Assembly: GCA_946557785.1 (NCBI GenBank)
Contig: CAMNTH010000002.1
Span: forward strand, 207,611 to 271,610
Length of the DNA: 64,000 nucleotides
DNA from: an uncultured Blautia sp.
GTDB lineage: Bacteria > Bacillota > Clostridia > Lachnospirales > Lachnospiraceae
Direction of reading: 5' to 3'
A program made the position numbers and the translations under genes. This document shows, piece by piece, positions 26,418 through 35,321 of this stretch; the first letter of the stretch is position 1; each line of letters begins with the position of its first letter. The notes under the pieces were generated by a model. That model worked only from the letters and a program-made list of their open reading frames with translations. It did no database searches and was not told the DNA's origin.

Positions 26418-27334
26418 CTACTCTCTGTTCTTATTCAAAATGGGCAACCCCATCTTCTTTAGGAAGTCATTTGCATCAAATATGGTAATTGAATATGCCA
26501 CGCCAAGAATGAGCTTGAATGCTCTGTCCGCCTTTTTCCCTCCGAGGCTGTATCCTGCAATGATCACAAGCTGTTCTGCTATGAACGGATCTAAGGAAAG
26601 CCCGATGCAGATTGCTATCACGGTAGGGAGGGACGGCTTATTCTCTCCGCTACGCAGCCGGGATATTGTCTTCTCAGACAAACCGGACGTTTCTGCAAGC
26701 TGCTCGACGGTAATCTCTCCTTCTTCCATCAGCAGTTTCAGGGCATCCCCAAAATCATATGGAAGATTACCGCCACCTCCAGTCGTAATCAGCCTTGTCC
26801 AGTCTTTGACGGACATCTCTGAAAACTTTCCGGCATTCTTGATTTCAACAGTGCCCCCCCCGACCGACGTATGCTGTAGCGAACATGTGGGTTTCTCCTG
26901 GGTACTACACCAGTACGATATTTTCGGGAACGCTCAGTATGGATGCAGTAATCATCCAGCTTACTGCGAATACTGTCTTTTATGGAGATTCTTCCTGCAG
27001 CTACTTCTATACAATCCGGTGACCGCAGTACCATGCGCCCTTCCGCAAACACATATCTCCCTGTGTCCACGCATTTGCGGAACTCGACCGATTCAGCATA
27101 CCTATCCAGAAGTTGAACGGGAGAGTATTGTGGTATTCCAACCCTTATTCTGACTGCTGGATGTGGAGCAGTTTTTCCAACAACGATTTTTACTCCGGGT
27201 ACTTTGCTCACTTCAACAGTATCCACGGTCTTTACAGCTACTCTGCCTCTTGATGCCTTCGATGTCTTTCTCTTCGCAGATCCTTTTGACGGAGGTACAA
27301 TCTTATATCTGCTGCTTTTTCTGCTCTTAGCCAT
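26418..27334 (-). pseudogene. XRE-type regulator gene, frameshifted at a run of eight G
   Basis: A frame from ATG at 27334 (good GGAGGTG; MAKSRKSSRYKIVPPSKG) contains GRYVFAEGRMVLRSP and ends shortly after 26850. A second frame then carries the XRE helix-turn-helix ITVEQLAETSGLSEKTISRL to the TAA at 26418. The switch falls at eight consecutive G on the minus strand (about 26856-26863). Joined, the product has the same order (YVFxxGxxVLxxP, then HTH, then FLxxxGLP) as the C-terminal half of the ImmA/IrrE-like gene next to it, which supports a single original gene. This is either a pseudogene, a phase-variable gene, or a sequencing slip. Confidence 0.72.
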
Positions 27335-27398
27335 ATTCATCACCTCCGTCAAGAATCAACCATTCTAAAAACAGTAAAGACGGGATTGATTCTGTTTC

Positions 27399-28610
27399 TT
27401 AATAATTGAACTCAATTCCTGTTACTACGGAATTAAAATCGCAAGATGGCAGTGCCTCAAAATAATCCGTTCTAAGACCCACATCCAAAACGAACATAAA
27501 CGCAGCAAAGTCATAAATGACCGGCTCGCCCTTGTTTGCCATGATGTTCTTTCGTATACTTTCGGTTTTGGCAATGAGGCAAGTATACTGATACTGCTTA
27601 TCAATAACCTGCGTATTTCCGTTCGGGTGCGCCTTTTGTAAATGCTGTCCGCTGGTCAGCGCAATAAGATTCTCAATGTAGTCGGCAATCTCCGCAAATT
27701 CATTCTGTGGGAAGATGTGATGCATATGCGTCGCTTTCTCTCCAACCGAGAAGCGATCCAGAACTTCTGACAGCCCTTCACGGTGGTCATCATTAAACTT
27801 ACGGAGATACTTCATCGCCCTACTTATACGGTACTGATACATCTGCTCAGTCTTCGGCTGCGGATTGAAATCACCACGAGCAACATTCTTATCCTTGCCT
27901 ACGGCATCATCCCTCCAGTTGGTCTGATTATACATGATCTTGTCATAGGTAATCATAGCTCTGGAAAGATGTCCCTTCTCAGCACCCTTCTTGTGCAGTT
28001 TGCAGGCAATCGGATTCAGTACCTTGATAAAGATGCGGTTTGCCTCCACCGCTGTGTTGATAGGCGTATATCTGATGCAGAAATCAGAGAACCTGGTCTT
28101 TAGCTCCTGCAGAGACTCTTTTGTCTGTAACTCAAAAAAGGTCTCAAAGCTGTCCCACAGGCCGCTGTCTTTCAGCGTTTTTTCTATGTAAAGGCAGAGG
28201 AACTCGAATGAGTTACGCTCACGAAGGGCAATGTACTCCAACACATCCATGTTTTCTACGCTGAACTGAATGGTGTTATGTACCACACCGTCCTCACGCA
28301 ACACTCCGGCGGCCGCCAGCATCTTCATCGGTTGCCGGAAGAACTTGTTATATTCATCAAGCGTTGTTCTTATGGTCGGATCCGGCTTGCCGAACAGATG
28401 TTGTACGTTTTCTATTGCATATTCGGAGTGCCAAATATCCGGCGACTGGAACGGCTGCTGACCACCATTCTGAATGTAATCCACGATACAGTCTGCCACA
28501 AAGCAGACCGCATCCAAGGCACACTTCTGGTCAATCCAGCGACCATTCCCGGTTTTGCGGACGTCATAGTCATGTTCGTCCAAAAATCTCTGTAAAATGT
28601 TACTCGTCAT
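27399..28610 (-). CDS. HNH-type restriction endonuclease, putative
   Basis: This 403-residue protein has no recognisable N-terminal family but a clear C-terminal HNH-like site: THMHHIFPQNEF at about 294-305 followed by IENLIALTSGQHLQKAHPNG, giving H-H, N and H ligands in HNH order. Its start overlaps the end of the fused methyltransferase gene by 11 bases, so the two are translationally coupled. That context makes it the cognate restriction nuclease. The recognition sequence cannot be predicted. It appears full length. Confidence 0.78.
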   Translation of the reverse strand: MTSNILQRFLDEHDYDVRKTGNGRWIDQKCALDAVCFVADCIVDYIQNGGQQPFQSPDIWHSEYAIENVQHLFGKPDPTIRTTLDEYNKFFRQPMKMLAAAGVLREDGVVHNTIQFSVENMDVLEYIALRERNSFEFLCLYIEKTLKDSGLWDSFETFFELQTKESLQELKTRFSDFCIRYTPINTAVEANRIFIKVLNPIACKLHKKGAEKGHLSRAMITYDKIMYNQTNWRDDAVGKDKNVARGDFNPQPKTEQMYQYRISRAMKYLRKFNDDHREGLSEVLDRFSVGEKATHMHHIFPQNEFAEIADYIENLIALTSGQHLQKAHPNGNTQVIDKQYQYTCLIAKTESIRKNIMANKGEPVIYDFAAFMFVLDVGLRTDYFEALPSCDFNSVVTGIEFNY

Positions 28611-31125
28611 CTTCTTTTAACACCCCGTAAAAATATACACTTGTCTTATCCACATTAATGGACTGCGTTGACAGATTTCTTGCAATTCCGTAGAACCGCC
28701 TATATTCATCCGTGGAGAAATACGCTCTTTGTCTCCTGGTAAGCCGGAGCGGTTTCTTCGGAATCAAAACAGCAACTGAACCGTCCGGGATAGTTCCTGG
28801 AAGATTCTCAATGACTCGCGGATTATAGGTCATGTTCGGCGTGAGGTAAACACTGTCATCGTTCACATACCGATAAGCGGAAAGCCCGACAGCTTTCTCC
28901 TCCGGCAGATATACATCATAGTCCGAGATATGTGTGACGCCTTGGCCGTCATCGTCAATATTACGCGCCTTAATTACCCACAAAGAAGGGTTTTTCTGCT
29001 CCTGGCTTGTAATCGACTTTGTGATCTGTCTGTCTCGGAATACAGAGAAAACATCAAACAGTAACTTATCCGCTACCACATCAAACTCCTCATCCCGGTA
29101 AATGATGAAGTATGGGAACTTCTCATCCGTCAGGTAAGACTGCTCTCGGACAGACTTGCGATTGAATTTCATGCTGTAAACGGTTGTTTCTTTCGGCTTC
29201 ATCTTCGGATATACAATGAGGCACATGGTTTCAATCGACACCCCGGTAAAGCCGTACCGCCCAAAATCGATGATGGTTTCAATTCTCATCTGACGCAGAA
29301 GATTTCTCGTGTCCTCAAATTCATCTGTACTGAGAAGTGTCTTATTCAGCACCAAGGCAACACAGTCGCTACAGCGGATACATTTTTCCAAGAACATCTC
29401 AGAGAGATTATTTGTAATCCTGTTTGCGTTTGCTGCAAGAGCAAGGTCGATTTCCGGCGTTCTTCCTTTCAACTTTGAGAAAGGCGGATTTCCAACGGCA
29501 AGGTCATACCGGACCGTTTCTTGGTAGGTAAGAAAATCATGGCATACTCTGTTGATGGTAAAGTTTTGCGGAACATCAAGCTTTCCCAAAATTATATCGA
29601 GTGTTTCAATGCTATCTGGATCGATATCTACCACATCAAGTATGACATGGGGAACATCCTCGTATCTCTTAAATAAGAACGGGATGAAGCTGCCTGCTCC
29701 TACAGACGGCTCTAATATCCGAATTTCGTCCTTGCTGAACGTCGGCAGACTGCCCATGATCTCGTTCACGATAAACTTATTGGTGTAAAAAGCAGCATTC
29801 TTTTCCCTGCGGGCATTGCAAAGTTCCGTGATTCGCATAAGAGATGCAACATCCAGAGCCAAAGGATTATCCCTTAAAAAAGAACACAGATTTTCCCTTT
29901 CATCCAGATGATAATCCGCAATAATCCTGTTGATCTCAATGGATTCACATCTTTTCTGCTCCAGTCTGCTGCGAATTGCCACTGCAAGCTGTCGCATGAT
30001 TTCAGTCGGCACAGCCTCACCCAGACACTGTCGGATGTTTATTTCGTGGTTTTTATAGATATCCTGCTTTTCTCTTTCCGAGAGCGCATTCAGTTCCTCA
30101 AGGCTCATATCCACCCATCGGAAATCATCAGGGATAGTCATCATCGCCATTAACTCCCTGATGCTATATACCCTGTCTTGCTCTGGGTGGACTGTATTCT
30201 GCGCAGCTAATTGATCATTGCGGGTGTGGACACACTGAACGAAGCGATCCCAAGGCTGCCTCGTATATTTATCTCTGTTTTTCCTGATGTTCTCTACTAT
30301 CTTTCCATCCACCACTCTATGTGGACGTTTTGCGGGATTAGCATTGTCAAACGCTGACTCGCCCTCTTTTAAATCATGAATCCACTCTCGCATTTCAGGC
30401 TTATATGTGCGGAATGCATGGTAAAAGTCATCTGCACATATTTCACCCCACTCAAGCCTTGGATAACCATAGATTACATCCCGCAGTGTCTTTTCTGTCC
30501 TGAACTCAGGATATATGTCATAGGGTGTAATGTTGTTCCTATATGCTTTATCCACGCCGATCATTAAGGTTCTCGTCCTGGATGAGTTAGAACCATAATT
30601 CATAAAATTTAAGATTCGCCCGGAAATGATGTAGTCTTTTCCAAGCACCTCGCGGACATACTCTCCAATAGGAACGATCCTTTCATCCGGAGTAATGCAC
30701 AGCGTCTTTTGAAACGCCATCACATTCTCAAGAATGAAAAAGCGCGGCTTAATTCTATGAATAATTTCTACAGACTCAACCACAAGGCTGTTTCTGTTGA
30801 TTTCCTTATCGTTCTTTTTGTGATTGATAACGCTGATACCCTGACAGGGAGGAGTAGCAATGATTACATCTACACGATCATTGCCCTTTTTCTCCCACAT
30901 ATGGATTTCATCGTAAATCCGCTGTTTAATATCCTCAGACGTAATATCGCCGGCAATATAGCCGGAGTCATATTCACATTTATGATTGTAACGCTGCACC
31001 TGCATACGACGTTCGATGATCTCGTTTGTTGCAATGCAGTGGTATCCTTCCATCTGGAAACCATGACAGCCAACACCCGCAGAGCTAAACAGCGTCACAT
31101 ACGTCAAGCTCTTATCTTTTAACAT
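28600..31125 (-). CDS. Fused cytosine-5 and N6-adenine DNA methyltransferase
   Basis: This 841-residue protein holds two complete methyltransferases. Residues 1-390 are a C5-cytosine enzyme: motif I LFSSAGVGCHGF (12-23), catalytic TPPCQG with Cys94, motif VI ENV (133-135), motif VIII region SSRTRTLMIG and motif X CLGEAVP (367-373). Residues 440-841 are a gamma-type N6-adenine enzyme: motif X AAFYTNKF, motif I LEPSVGAGSF (471-480) and catalytic NPPF (546-549), followed by a target-recognition region. It should protect DNA against the adjacent HNH nuclease. GGAGG precedes the ATG. Fusion of these two chemistries in one chain is unusual. Confidence 0.9.
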   Translation of the reverse strand: MLKDKSLTYVTLFSSAGVGCHGFQMEGYHCIATNEIIERRMQVQRYNHKCEYDSGYIAGDITSEDIKQRIYDEIHMWEKKGNDRVDVIIATPPCQGISVINHKKNDKEINRNSLVVESVEIIHRIKPRFFILENVMAFQKTLCITPDERIVPIGEYVREVLGKDYIISGRILNFMNYGSNSSRTRTLMIGVDKAYRNNITPYDIYPEFRTEKTLRDVIYGYPRLEWGEICADDFYHAFRTYKPEMREWIHDLKEGESAFDNANPAKRPHRVVDGKIVENIRKNRDKYTRQPWDRFVQCVHTRNDQLAAQNTVHPEQDRVYSIRELMAMMTIPDDFRWVDMSLEELNALSEREKQDIYKNHEINIRQCLGEAVPTEIMRQLAVAIRSRLEQKRCESIEINRIIADYHLDERENLCSFLRDNPLALDVASLMRITELCNARREKNAAFYTNKFIVNEIMGSLPTFSKDEIRILEPSVGAGSFIPFLFKRYEDVPHVILDVVDIDPDSIETLDIILGKLDVPQNFTINRVCHDFLTYQETVRYDLAVGNPPFSKLKGRTPEIDLALAANANRITNNLSEMFLEKCIRCSDCVALVLNKTLLSTDEFEDTRNLLRQMRIETIIDFGRYGFTGVSIETMCLIVYPKMKPKETTVYSMKFNRKSVREQSYLTDEKFPYFIIYRDEEFDVVADKLLFDVFSVFRDRQITKSITSQEQKNPSLWVIKARNIDDDGQGVTHISDYDVYLPEEKAVGLSAYRYVNDDSVYLTPNMTYNPRVIENLPGTIPDGSVAVLIPKKPLRLTRRQRAYFSTDEYRRFYGIARNLSTQSINVDKTSVYFYGVLKEDDE

Positions 31126-31143
31126 GAGTGACCTCCGTTTTCG

Positions 31144-31344
31144 CTATTTTTTATATTCCACAATGTCCCCGAAATCGACATCCAATGCTTCGCAAATCTT
31201 CTCCAACACGGTCATTGTCACTTCCTGGTCTTTTTTCATTCGGGTGACGGTGTTAGGTGCAATTTCAGCAGCTCTGCGCATTTCGGCAACGCTCATATTC
31301 TTATCTATCAATAACTTCCATAATCTGTTGTATGAGATTGACAT
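31144..31344 (-). CDS. Small XRE/Cro-type regulator, probable controller of the restriction system
   Basis: This 66-residue protein is essentially one helix-turn-helix domain: MSISYNRLWKLLIDKNMSV, then MRRAAEIAPNTVTRMKKDQE, then an ending EALDVDFGDIVEYKK. It resembles short Xre regulators and restriction controller (C) proteins. It is promoter-proximal to the methyltransferase gene, 18 bases away. The second ATG (31344) is spaced six bases from GGAGG and is preferred. Regulation of the fused methyltransferase and nuclease genes is inferred from position. Confidence 0.82.
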   Translation of the reverse strand: MSISYNRLWKLLIDKNMSVAEMRRAAEIAPNTVTRMKKDQEVTMTVLEKICEALDVDFGDIVEYKK

Positions 31345-31417
31345 TTTCATCCTCCAATGTCATCAAGCCCAAGGATGCACATAGCCTCACCTTGGCAGTG
31401 TAAAATGTATCAAGTAT

Positions 31418-31471
31418 ATTATAGCACAGAATTTGTCTTAGTACAAGAGTTTTTCGCATATAGTTGCGAAA
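31418..31471 (-). promoter_or_regulatory. Promoter and inverted-repeat operator of the restriction-modification island
   Basis: On the minus strand TTGTAC (31446-31441), 17 bases, TATAAT (31423-31418). Just upstream of the -35 box lies a perfect inverted repeat TTTCGCA-N6-TGCGAAA (31452-31471), well placed for an activator or controller protein. The leader also has a CCAAGG/CCTTGG stem at about 31372-31397. Confidence 0.72.
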
Positions 31472-31491
31472 TTTTATTTATACCACAACAG

Positions 31492-31520
31492 AAAAGCCCC
31501 GCTTTATATCAAAGCAGGGC
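31492..31520 (-). terminator. Terminator after the M48 peptidase remnant
   Basis: On the minus strand GCCCTGCTTT, a five-base loop and AAAGCGGGGC form a stem (one mismatch) followed by TTTTC. It separates the element remnants to the right from the restriction island. Confidence 0.65.
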
Positions 31521-31609
31521 AATATAGGCAGTATAGTCCTCACATTATACCAATGGGTATATAAAAAATCACTTGCATAGCAAGTATGCGGATTATCCAC
31601 TCATTCTTA

Positions 31610-31799
31610 TCAGTACCGGCTGTAATCAGAACCAAGTTCTTGCAAATTTGCTATTCGATCATCACTGTGGGGATGAGTAGCATACAATGCTTTCAAAAGT
31701 CCGTTTTCTGGTGCAGTACACATGTGCCGATCTAAAACACTTGCGAGAATAGAACCGTAGCCAAGATCAAAAGCATACTTGTCCGCTACGTACTCATTT
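31610..31799 (-). pseudogene. C-terminal fragment of an M48-family metallopeptidase
   Basis: A frame ending at TGA 31610-31612 reads ENEYVADKYAFDLGYGS and later LYATHPHSDDRIANLQELG. The E-x-x-A-D-x-Y-A zinc-ligand region and the T-H-P-H-x-x-D-R-I end are typical of M48 (HtpX-like) peptidases. The N-terminus, including HExxH, is missing, and the fragment abuts a ParB-like fragment in another frame at about 31800, so a deletion joined them. Confidence 0.75.
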
Positions 31800-32690
31800 T
31801 CTCTGACGGCAATATCTGCTCTCTTTGCAGGTTTGAATCTACCATAATTATAATGGCTTCATCATCTGTCAAGTTACGGACAATGCAGACGCTGAATGTC
31901 CCGTCATTCTTTGGCGTGGACAAATCGCAGAACAATAACTGTGTTAATTTCTGCTCCTTCCCCTCCTCCCAAAATTGGTAGACTTCGTTGACGCAGGCAT
32001 TGACTTTGCTCTCCGGCTCGTCCGGCAGCATTTCATTCGTAAGCCGCTGGTCTAACGCCAGCTTGCGCCCGTCATTGGTAATCAAGAGCATATTGTCCTG
32101 CATGGGGTTCACCATGCCGTTTCGCACACGCTCCGCCCGTTCCCCTAGTGTCTGTACCATATCCTTTTGTATCTCGCTGGGTTTTACCGCCACCACCTTG
32201 TATTCCGCTTCCGGCACGGGCAGGTTCAGCATATCGGCGGTCTGGCGGCAGGGTAGAGCTGGAGCCACTCGGCGGCAAACTGCTCTATGATGTGGTTTGG
32301 AACCACAATCATGGATTTGTTGCAGAGTCCCAACCGCTTGCACTCCATCGCCGCCGCAACCATCGTATAAGTTTTCCCGGCTCCCACCACATAGGCAAGC
32401 AGGCTGTTCCCCCCGTAAATGATGCGGGCAGCCCCGTTTTTCTGGTGCTGCCTTAACTTAATTTCCGGGTTCATGCCATAGAAATTCAAATGGCTCCCGT
32501 CATATTCCCTCGGCCGGATGGCGTTGAAATTCTCATTGTAATAGGCCGTCAATCTCTGCCTGCGCTCCGGGTTCTGCCAGATCCAGTCCTGGAACGCCTG
32601 CTTGATTAAGTCCTGCTTTCCCTGCGCTATGGCGGTTTCCTCTTTGTTTAGGACTGCCTTTTTCTTGCCGGAGCCGGAACCGCCAATCAC
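31786..32690 (-). pseudogene. Deleted ICE helicase (SNF2-like) fused to a ParB-like fragment
   Basis: Two minus-strand frames carry pieces of the large SNF2/N6-methylase-like helicase of Tn1549-type elements: GAARIIYGGNSLLAYVVGAG with KTYTMVAAAMECKRLGL (32300-32500), then, after an internal deletion near 32240, LPVPEAEYKVVAVKPSEI and LLITNDGRKLALDQRL. The second frame then passes into LTDDEAIIIMVDSNLQREQI, the start of the ParB-like protein found in such elements, and stops at 31786. Family assignment is by recollection of ICE proteins. The pieces cannot be functional. Confidence 0.7.
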
Positions 32691-33189
32691 AAGGATATTT
32701 TTATTCCTTGCATACTTCGGCTGTTTCGGTCTGCCTGACATCATAAGCCTCTCTGTCTGTGTCAGCAGGATATTGTTCTCGAATACAGAATCCATGTAAG
32801 GCTCTATGTCTTTTGCGTTGCCCCACCTTGCGGAAACCGTACTCCACACCCTGCCGGAACTTCTTGGCATTCTTGGCTTTGAAATATACCATAAGCCTTA
32901 AAGCGATACCGCAGCACACCCCAATCAACAAATCCTTTGGGTGGAAACTTGGTAACGGGTTGGAAAATAAGTCCTCCATCCCCGCCATGACCGCCATCAT
33001 CTTTGCGGAAGCGTCCTGCCCCGGCGACACCCGCCACAGATACATCACTTTGTCACAGAAATATCCTGCAAGCACATAAGGCAGGTTCATAAGGATAAGT
33101 TTCTTTTTGTCAATATTCCCGGTCTTTTCCTTGAGCTTTTTGGGGATTGATTTTAAGTCTTTGGCAATGCCGTTTATTATATTACTCAT
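32690..33189 (-). pseudogene. N-terminal fragment of a VirD4/TcpA-type coupling protein
   Basis: A frame from ATG at 33189 (MSNIINGIAKDLKSIPKKL) has two hydrophobic segments (LILMNLPYVLAGYFCDKVMY and DLLIGVCCGIALRLMVYF) and reaches KNAKKFRQGVEYG, after which one extra T in GGTTTCC (about 32837) shifts the frame. The shifted frame continues ARWGNAKDIEPYMDSVFENN and NILVIGGSGSGK, the Walker A of the conjugative coupling ATPase, then breaks into helicase sequence. The ATGA overlap with the PcfB-like gene is preserved. Confidence 0.75.
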
Positions 33190-33480
33190 AGGCTCTGCCC
33201 CCTGTCCTTGTTCTTCTCCCGGCTCCGCTCCCGGTTTTTGTCCTGTGATACTGCGTCTTTGAAATGCTTCAGCTTCTCTCTCAGGGAAACCCTGCCTTTC
33301 TTTTTCTCATTGCCATAAACAAATTCTTTGAATGCCTGTGCGATTGCGTCAGCATCCCTGCCCTTGAAAAGCACCACATATTTTGGCGGCACGGTTGTCT
33401 TGTCTTTCTTTATGGCAAAATCAACATTGTACTTTTTTGCCACACGCTCAAAAGGGCTTTGCTTGGCGCTCTCATTTACA
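33186..33480 (-). pseudogene. C-terminal fragment of a PcfB/DUF3801-like conjugation protein
   Basis: About 98 codons read QSPFERVAKKYNVDFAIKKD and KYVVLFKGRDADAIAQAFKE, ending in a charged tail with many K, R and D before TGA at 33186. This matches the PcfB-like partner that precedes the coupling protein gene in Gram-positive conjugative elements. The upstream part is lost where a second element remnant begins on the other strand. Confidence 0.68.
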
Positions 33481-33485
33481 AAAAG

Positions 33486-33893
33486 CCTGTGCCGATTCAG
33501 TCTGTCGATGAGCTGCCCGACGGGTTTGGCGCTCTTTACGACAACGAGCAAAAGGCTATTTTTGTCTGCCGCGGAATGGAGGCAAACAATCTGTTCTGCG
33601 AGGTATCAAAGGCGCTGGCACAAGCGGAGCTTGCACAGACAAGCGAGGAATACGACCCGCAAAATGCCGGCTTTAAGGCGCATTGCGTTTCGTATATTCT
33701 CGGCAAAGAGTTCGGCGCTGATGTGAGCGATTACAGTTTTGAGAATCCCACTGATTTTCTCCGCACCGACGACCCGCAGGAAATTCGCGCCGAGCTTTCC
33801 GAAATCCGAGATACCGCCTACGACATTTCCGCAAGAATGACAAGGGCGCTGGAAAAGAGCAAAGCGCCCCGCAATGCGGAACAGGAGCGCTGA
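33486..33893 (+). pseudogene. C-terminal fragment of an ICE-encoded protein, plus strand
   Basis: A plus-strand frame without its own start reads PIQSVDELPDGFGALYDNEQ and FKAHCVSYILGKEFGADVSD, ending at TGA 33893 with a helical, charged tail. Similar sequences occur at the end of large accessory proteins (ImmA-like or LtrC-like region) in Clostridia conjugative elements. The name is uncertain, and the left end is truncated at the junction with the minus-strand remnant. Confidence 0.5.
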
Positions 33894-33895
33894 CT

Positions 33896-34090
33896 ATGGA
33901 GAAAACAGAAAAACGGGTATTGACCCTTGACCGTTACGAACACGGCGTTGTTATCAATGCCTTAAATGAAATGCGAAATGACCTGCTGGAAGAAGAACGC
34001 CCCACCGATATTGTTGACGAGGTTCTTTTAAAAGCAATCGACGCCCCTACAAAAAAGGTTAGGTGCAGGAACGATGAAGCGCGGGAATAA
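33896..34090 (+). CDS. Small conjugative-element protein of unknown function
   Basis: This 64-residue charged protein begins MEKTEKRVLTLDRYEHGVVI and contains NALNEMRNDLLEEERPTD. It starts two bases after the previous remnant and overlaps the following coupling-protein gene by 17 bases, an arrangement typical of conjugation operons. I recognise the type from such elements but not a function. It may still be intact. Confidence 0.6.
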   Translation: MEKTEKRVLTLDRYEHGVVINALNEMRNDLLEEERPTDIVDEVLLKAIDAPTKKVRCRNDEARE

Positions 34091-34930
34091 TCCTCTTGTC
34101 CTCTGCCTGTTCGGGATTCTCCCCGTTGTGTGGCTGGGGCTTTTAATCGCTCCCGCCGCCGGCGGAGGACTGCCCGAAATCCTTGCCCGGTTTCCTGCGG
34201 CAATGAACGACCCGTTTCATATAGAGCTTTGCGGGGACAGCGTAAAAACTGTCCTCGTTTTGCTTTGTGTGTACGGTCTTTCTATCGGCGTATTCCTATC
34301 TTCCCGCCGCAACTACCGCAGGGGCGAAGAACACGGATCGGCTAAATGGGGCAATGCAAGAACCGTCAACAAGAAATATCGGGCAATAAAGCCGGAGGAC
34401 AACAAGATTTTTACGCAGAATGTCCGTGTAGGTCTGGACGGCCGAAAGCACCGCCGCAATCTCAATACAGTTGTCGTGGGAGGCAGCGGGGCGGGAAAAA
34501 CAAGGTTCTATGCAAAACCGAATCTCTGTCAGGCAAATACGAGCTTCGTTGTGCTGGACCCGAAAGGCGAACTGCTGCGGGACACAGGGTATTTACTGAA
34601 ACAAAAAGGCTATGAGGTGCGGGTGCTTGATCTTCTGAATATGGAGAAAAGCCATTGCTACAATCCGTTTGTGTATCTCTGTGACGACAACGATGTACAG
34701 AGGCTTGTAACAAACCTGTTCAAAAGCACGACGCCCAAAGGTTCACAGAGTAATGACCCGTTCTGGGACACGGCGGCAAGTATGCTGCTCTTGGCGCTCG
34801 TTTTCTATTTGAAGTATGAGGCACCGCCCGACGAACAGAATTTTCCGATGGTTATGGAAATGCTGCGTGCGGCTGATGTCAGAGAGGATATGGACGAATA
34901 CACTTCGCCGCTGGATGAACTCTTTGAACG
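34074..34930 (+). pseudogene. Truncated VirD4/TraG-type coupling protein
   Basis: About 285 codons of a type IV coupling ATPase start MKRGNNPLVLCLFGILPVVW with an N-terminal membrane segment, a second segment TVLVLLCVYGLSIGVFL, then GSAKWGNARTVNKKY, Walker A VVVGGSGAGKTRFYAKP and VVLDPKGELLRDTGYLL. The frame breaks at LDELFERL, where it joins a peptidoglycan-hydrolase fragment. It is a different coupling protein from the minus-strand one at 32690-33189, so two elements have been present. Confidence 0.82.
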
Positions 34931-34931
34931 G

Positions 34932-35277
34932 CTGTGCTTGCTTTGTTTCGTGGTGTGCCAACGAGTGCGGCTATATCGACGCAGGCGTTATCCCAAAATT
35001 TGCAGGCTGTGTTTGGGGTGTCGAATGGTTCAGAGATCGCGGACTTTGGCAGGACAACAGCTACGAACCCCGTCCCGGTGATATTATCTTTTTCGATTGG
35101 GACAACAAAGGTTCGTCAGGCCCGCAGGACGGAGAATCCGACCATGTGGGAATCGTTGAAAAAGTCGAGAATGGAACAGTTTACACCGTGGAGGGCAATT
35201 CCGGCGATAGCTGCCGAGAAAATCACTATGCCGTTGGGTATTATGAGATATTGGGGTACGGTGTGCCGCAGTATTAA
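34932..35277 (+). pseudogene. CHAP-domain peptidoglycan hydrolase fragment (CwlT-like)
   Basis: In the frame shifted from the coupling protein, ACFVSWCANECGYIDAG, PRPGDIIFFDWDNKG, ESDHVGIVEKVENGTVYTVE and GNSGDSCRE follow, ending GYGVPQY at TAA 35275-35277. Cys in CFVSWCA and His in DHVGIV are the CHAP catalytic pair. This is the C-terminal domain of a conjugation-associated hydrolase, fused to the virD4 remnant by deletion. Confidence 0.8.
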
Positions 35278-35321
35278 AAGCAAAAGTCGCCTGCAAAAGC
35301 AGACGGCTTTATACATATCAT

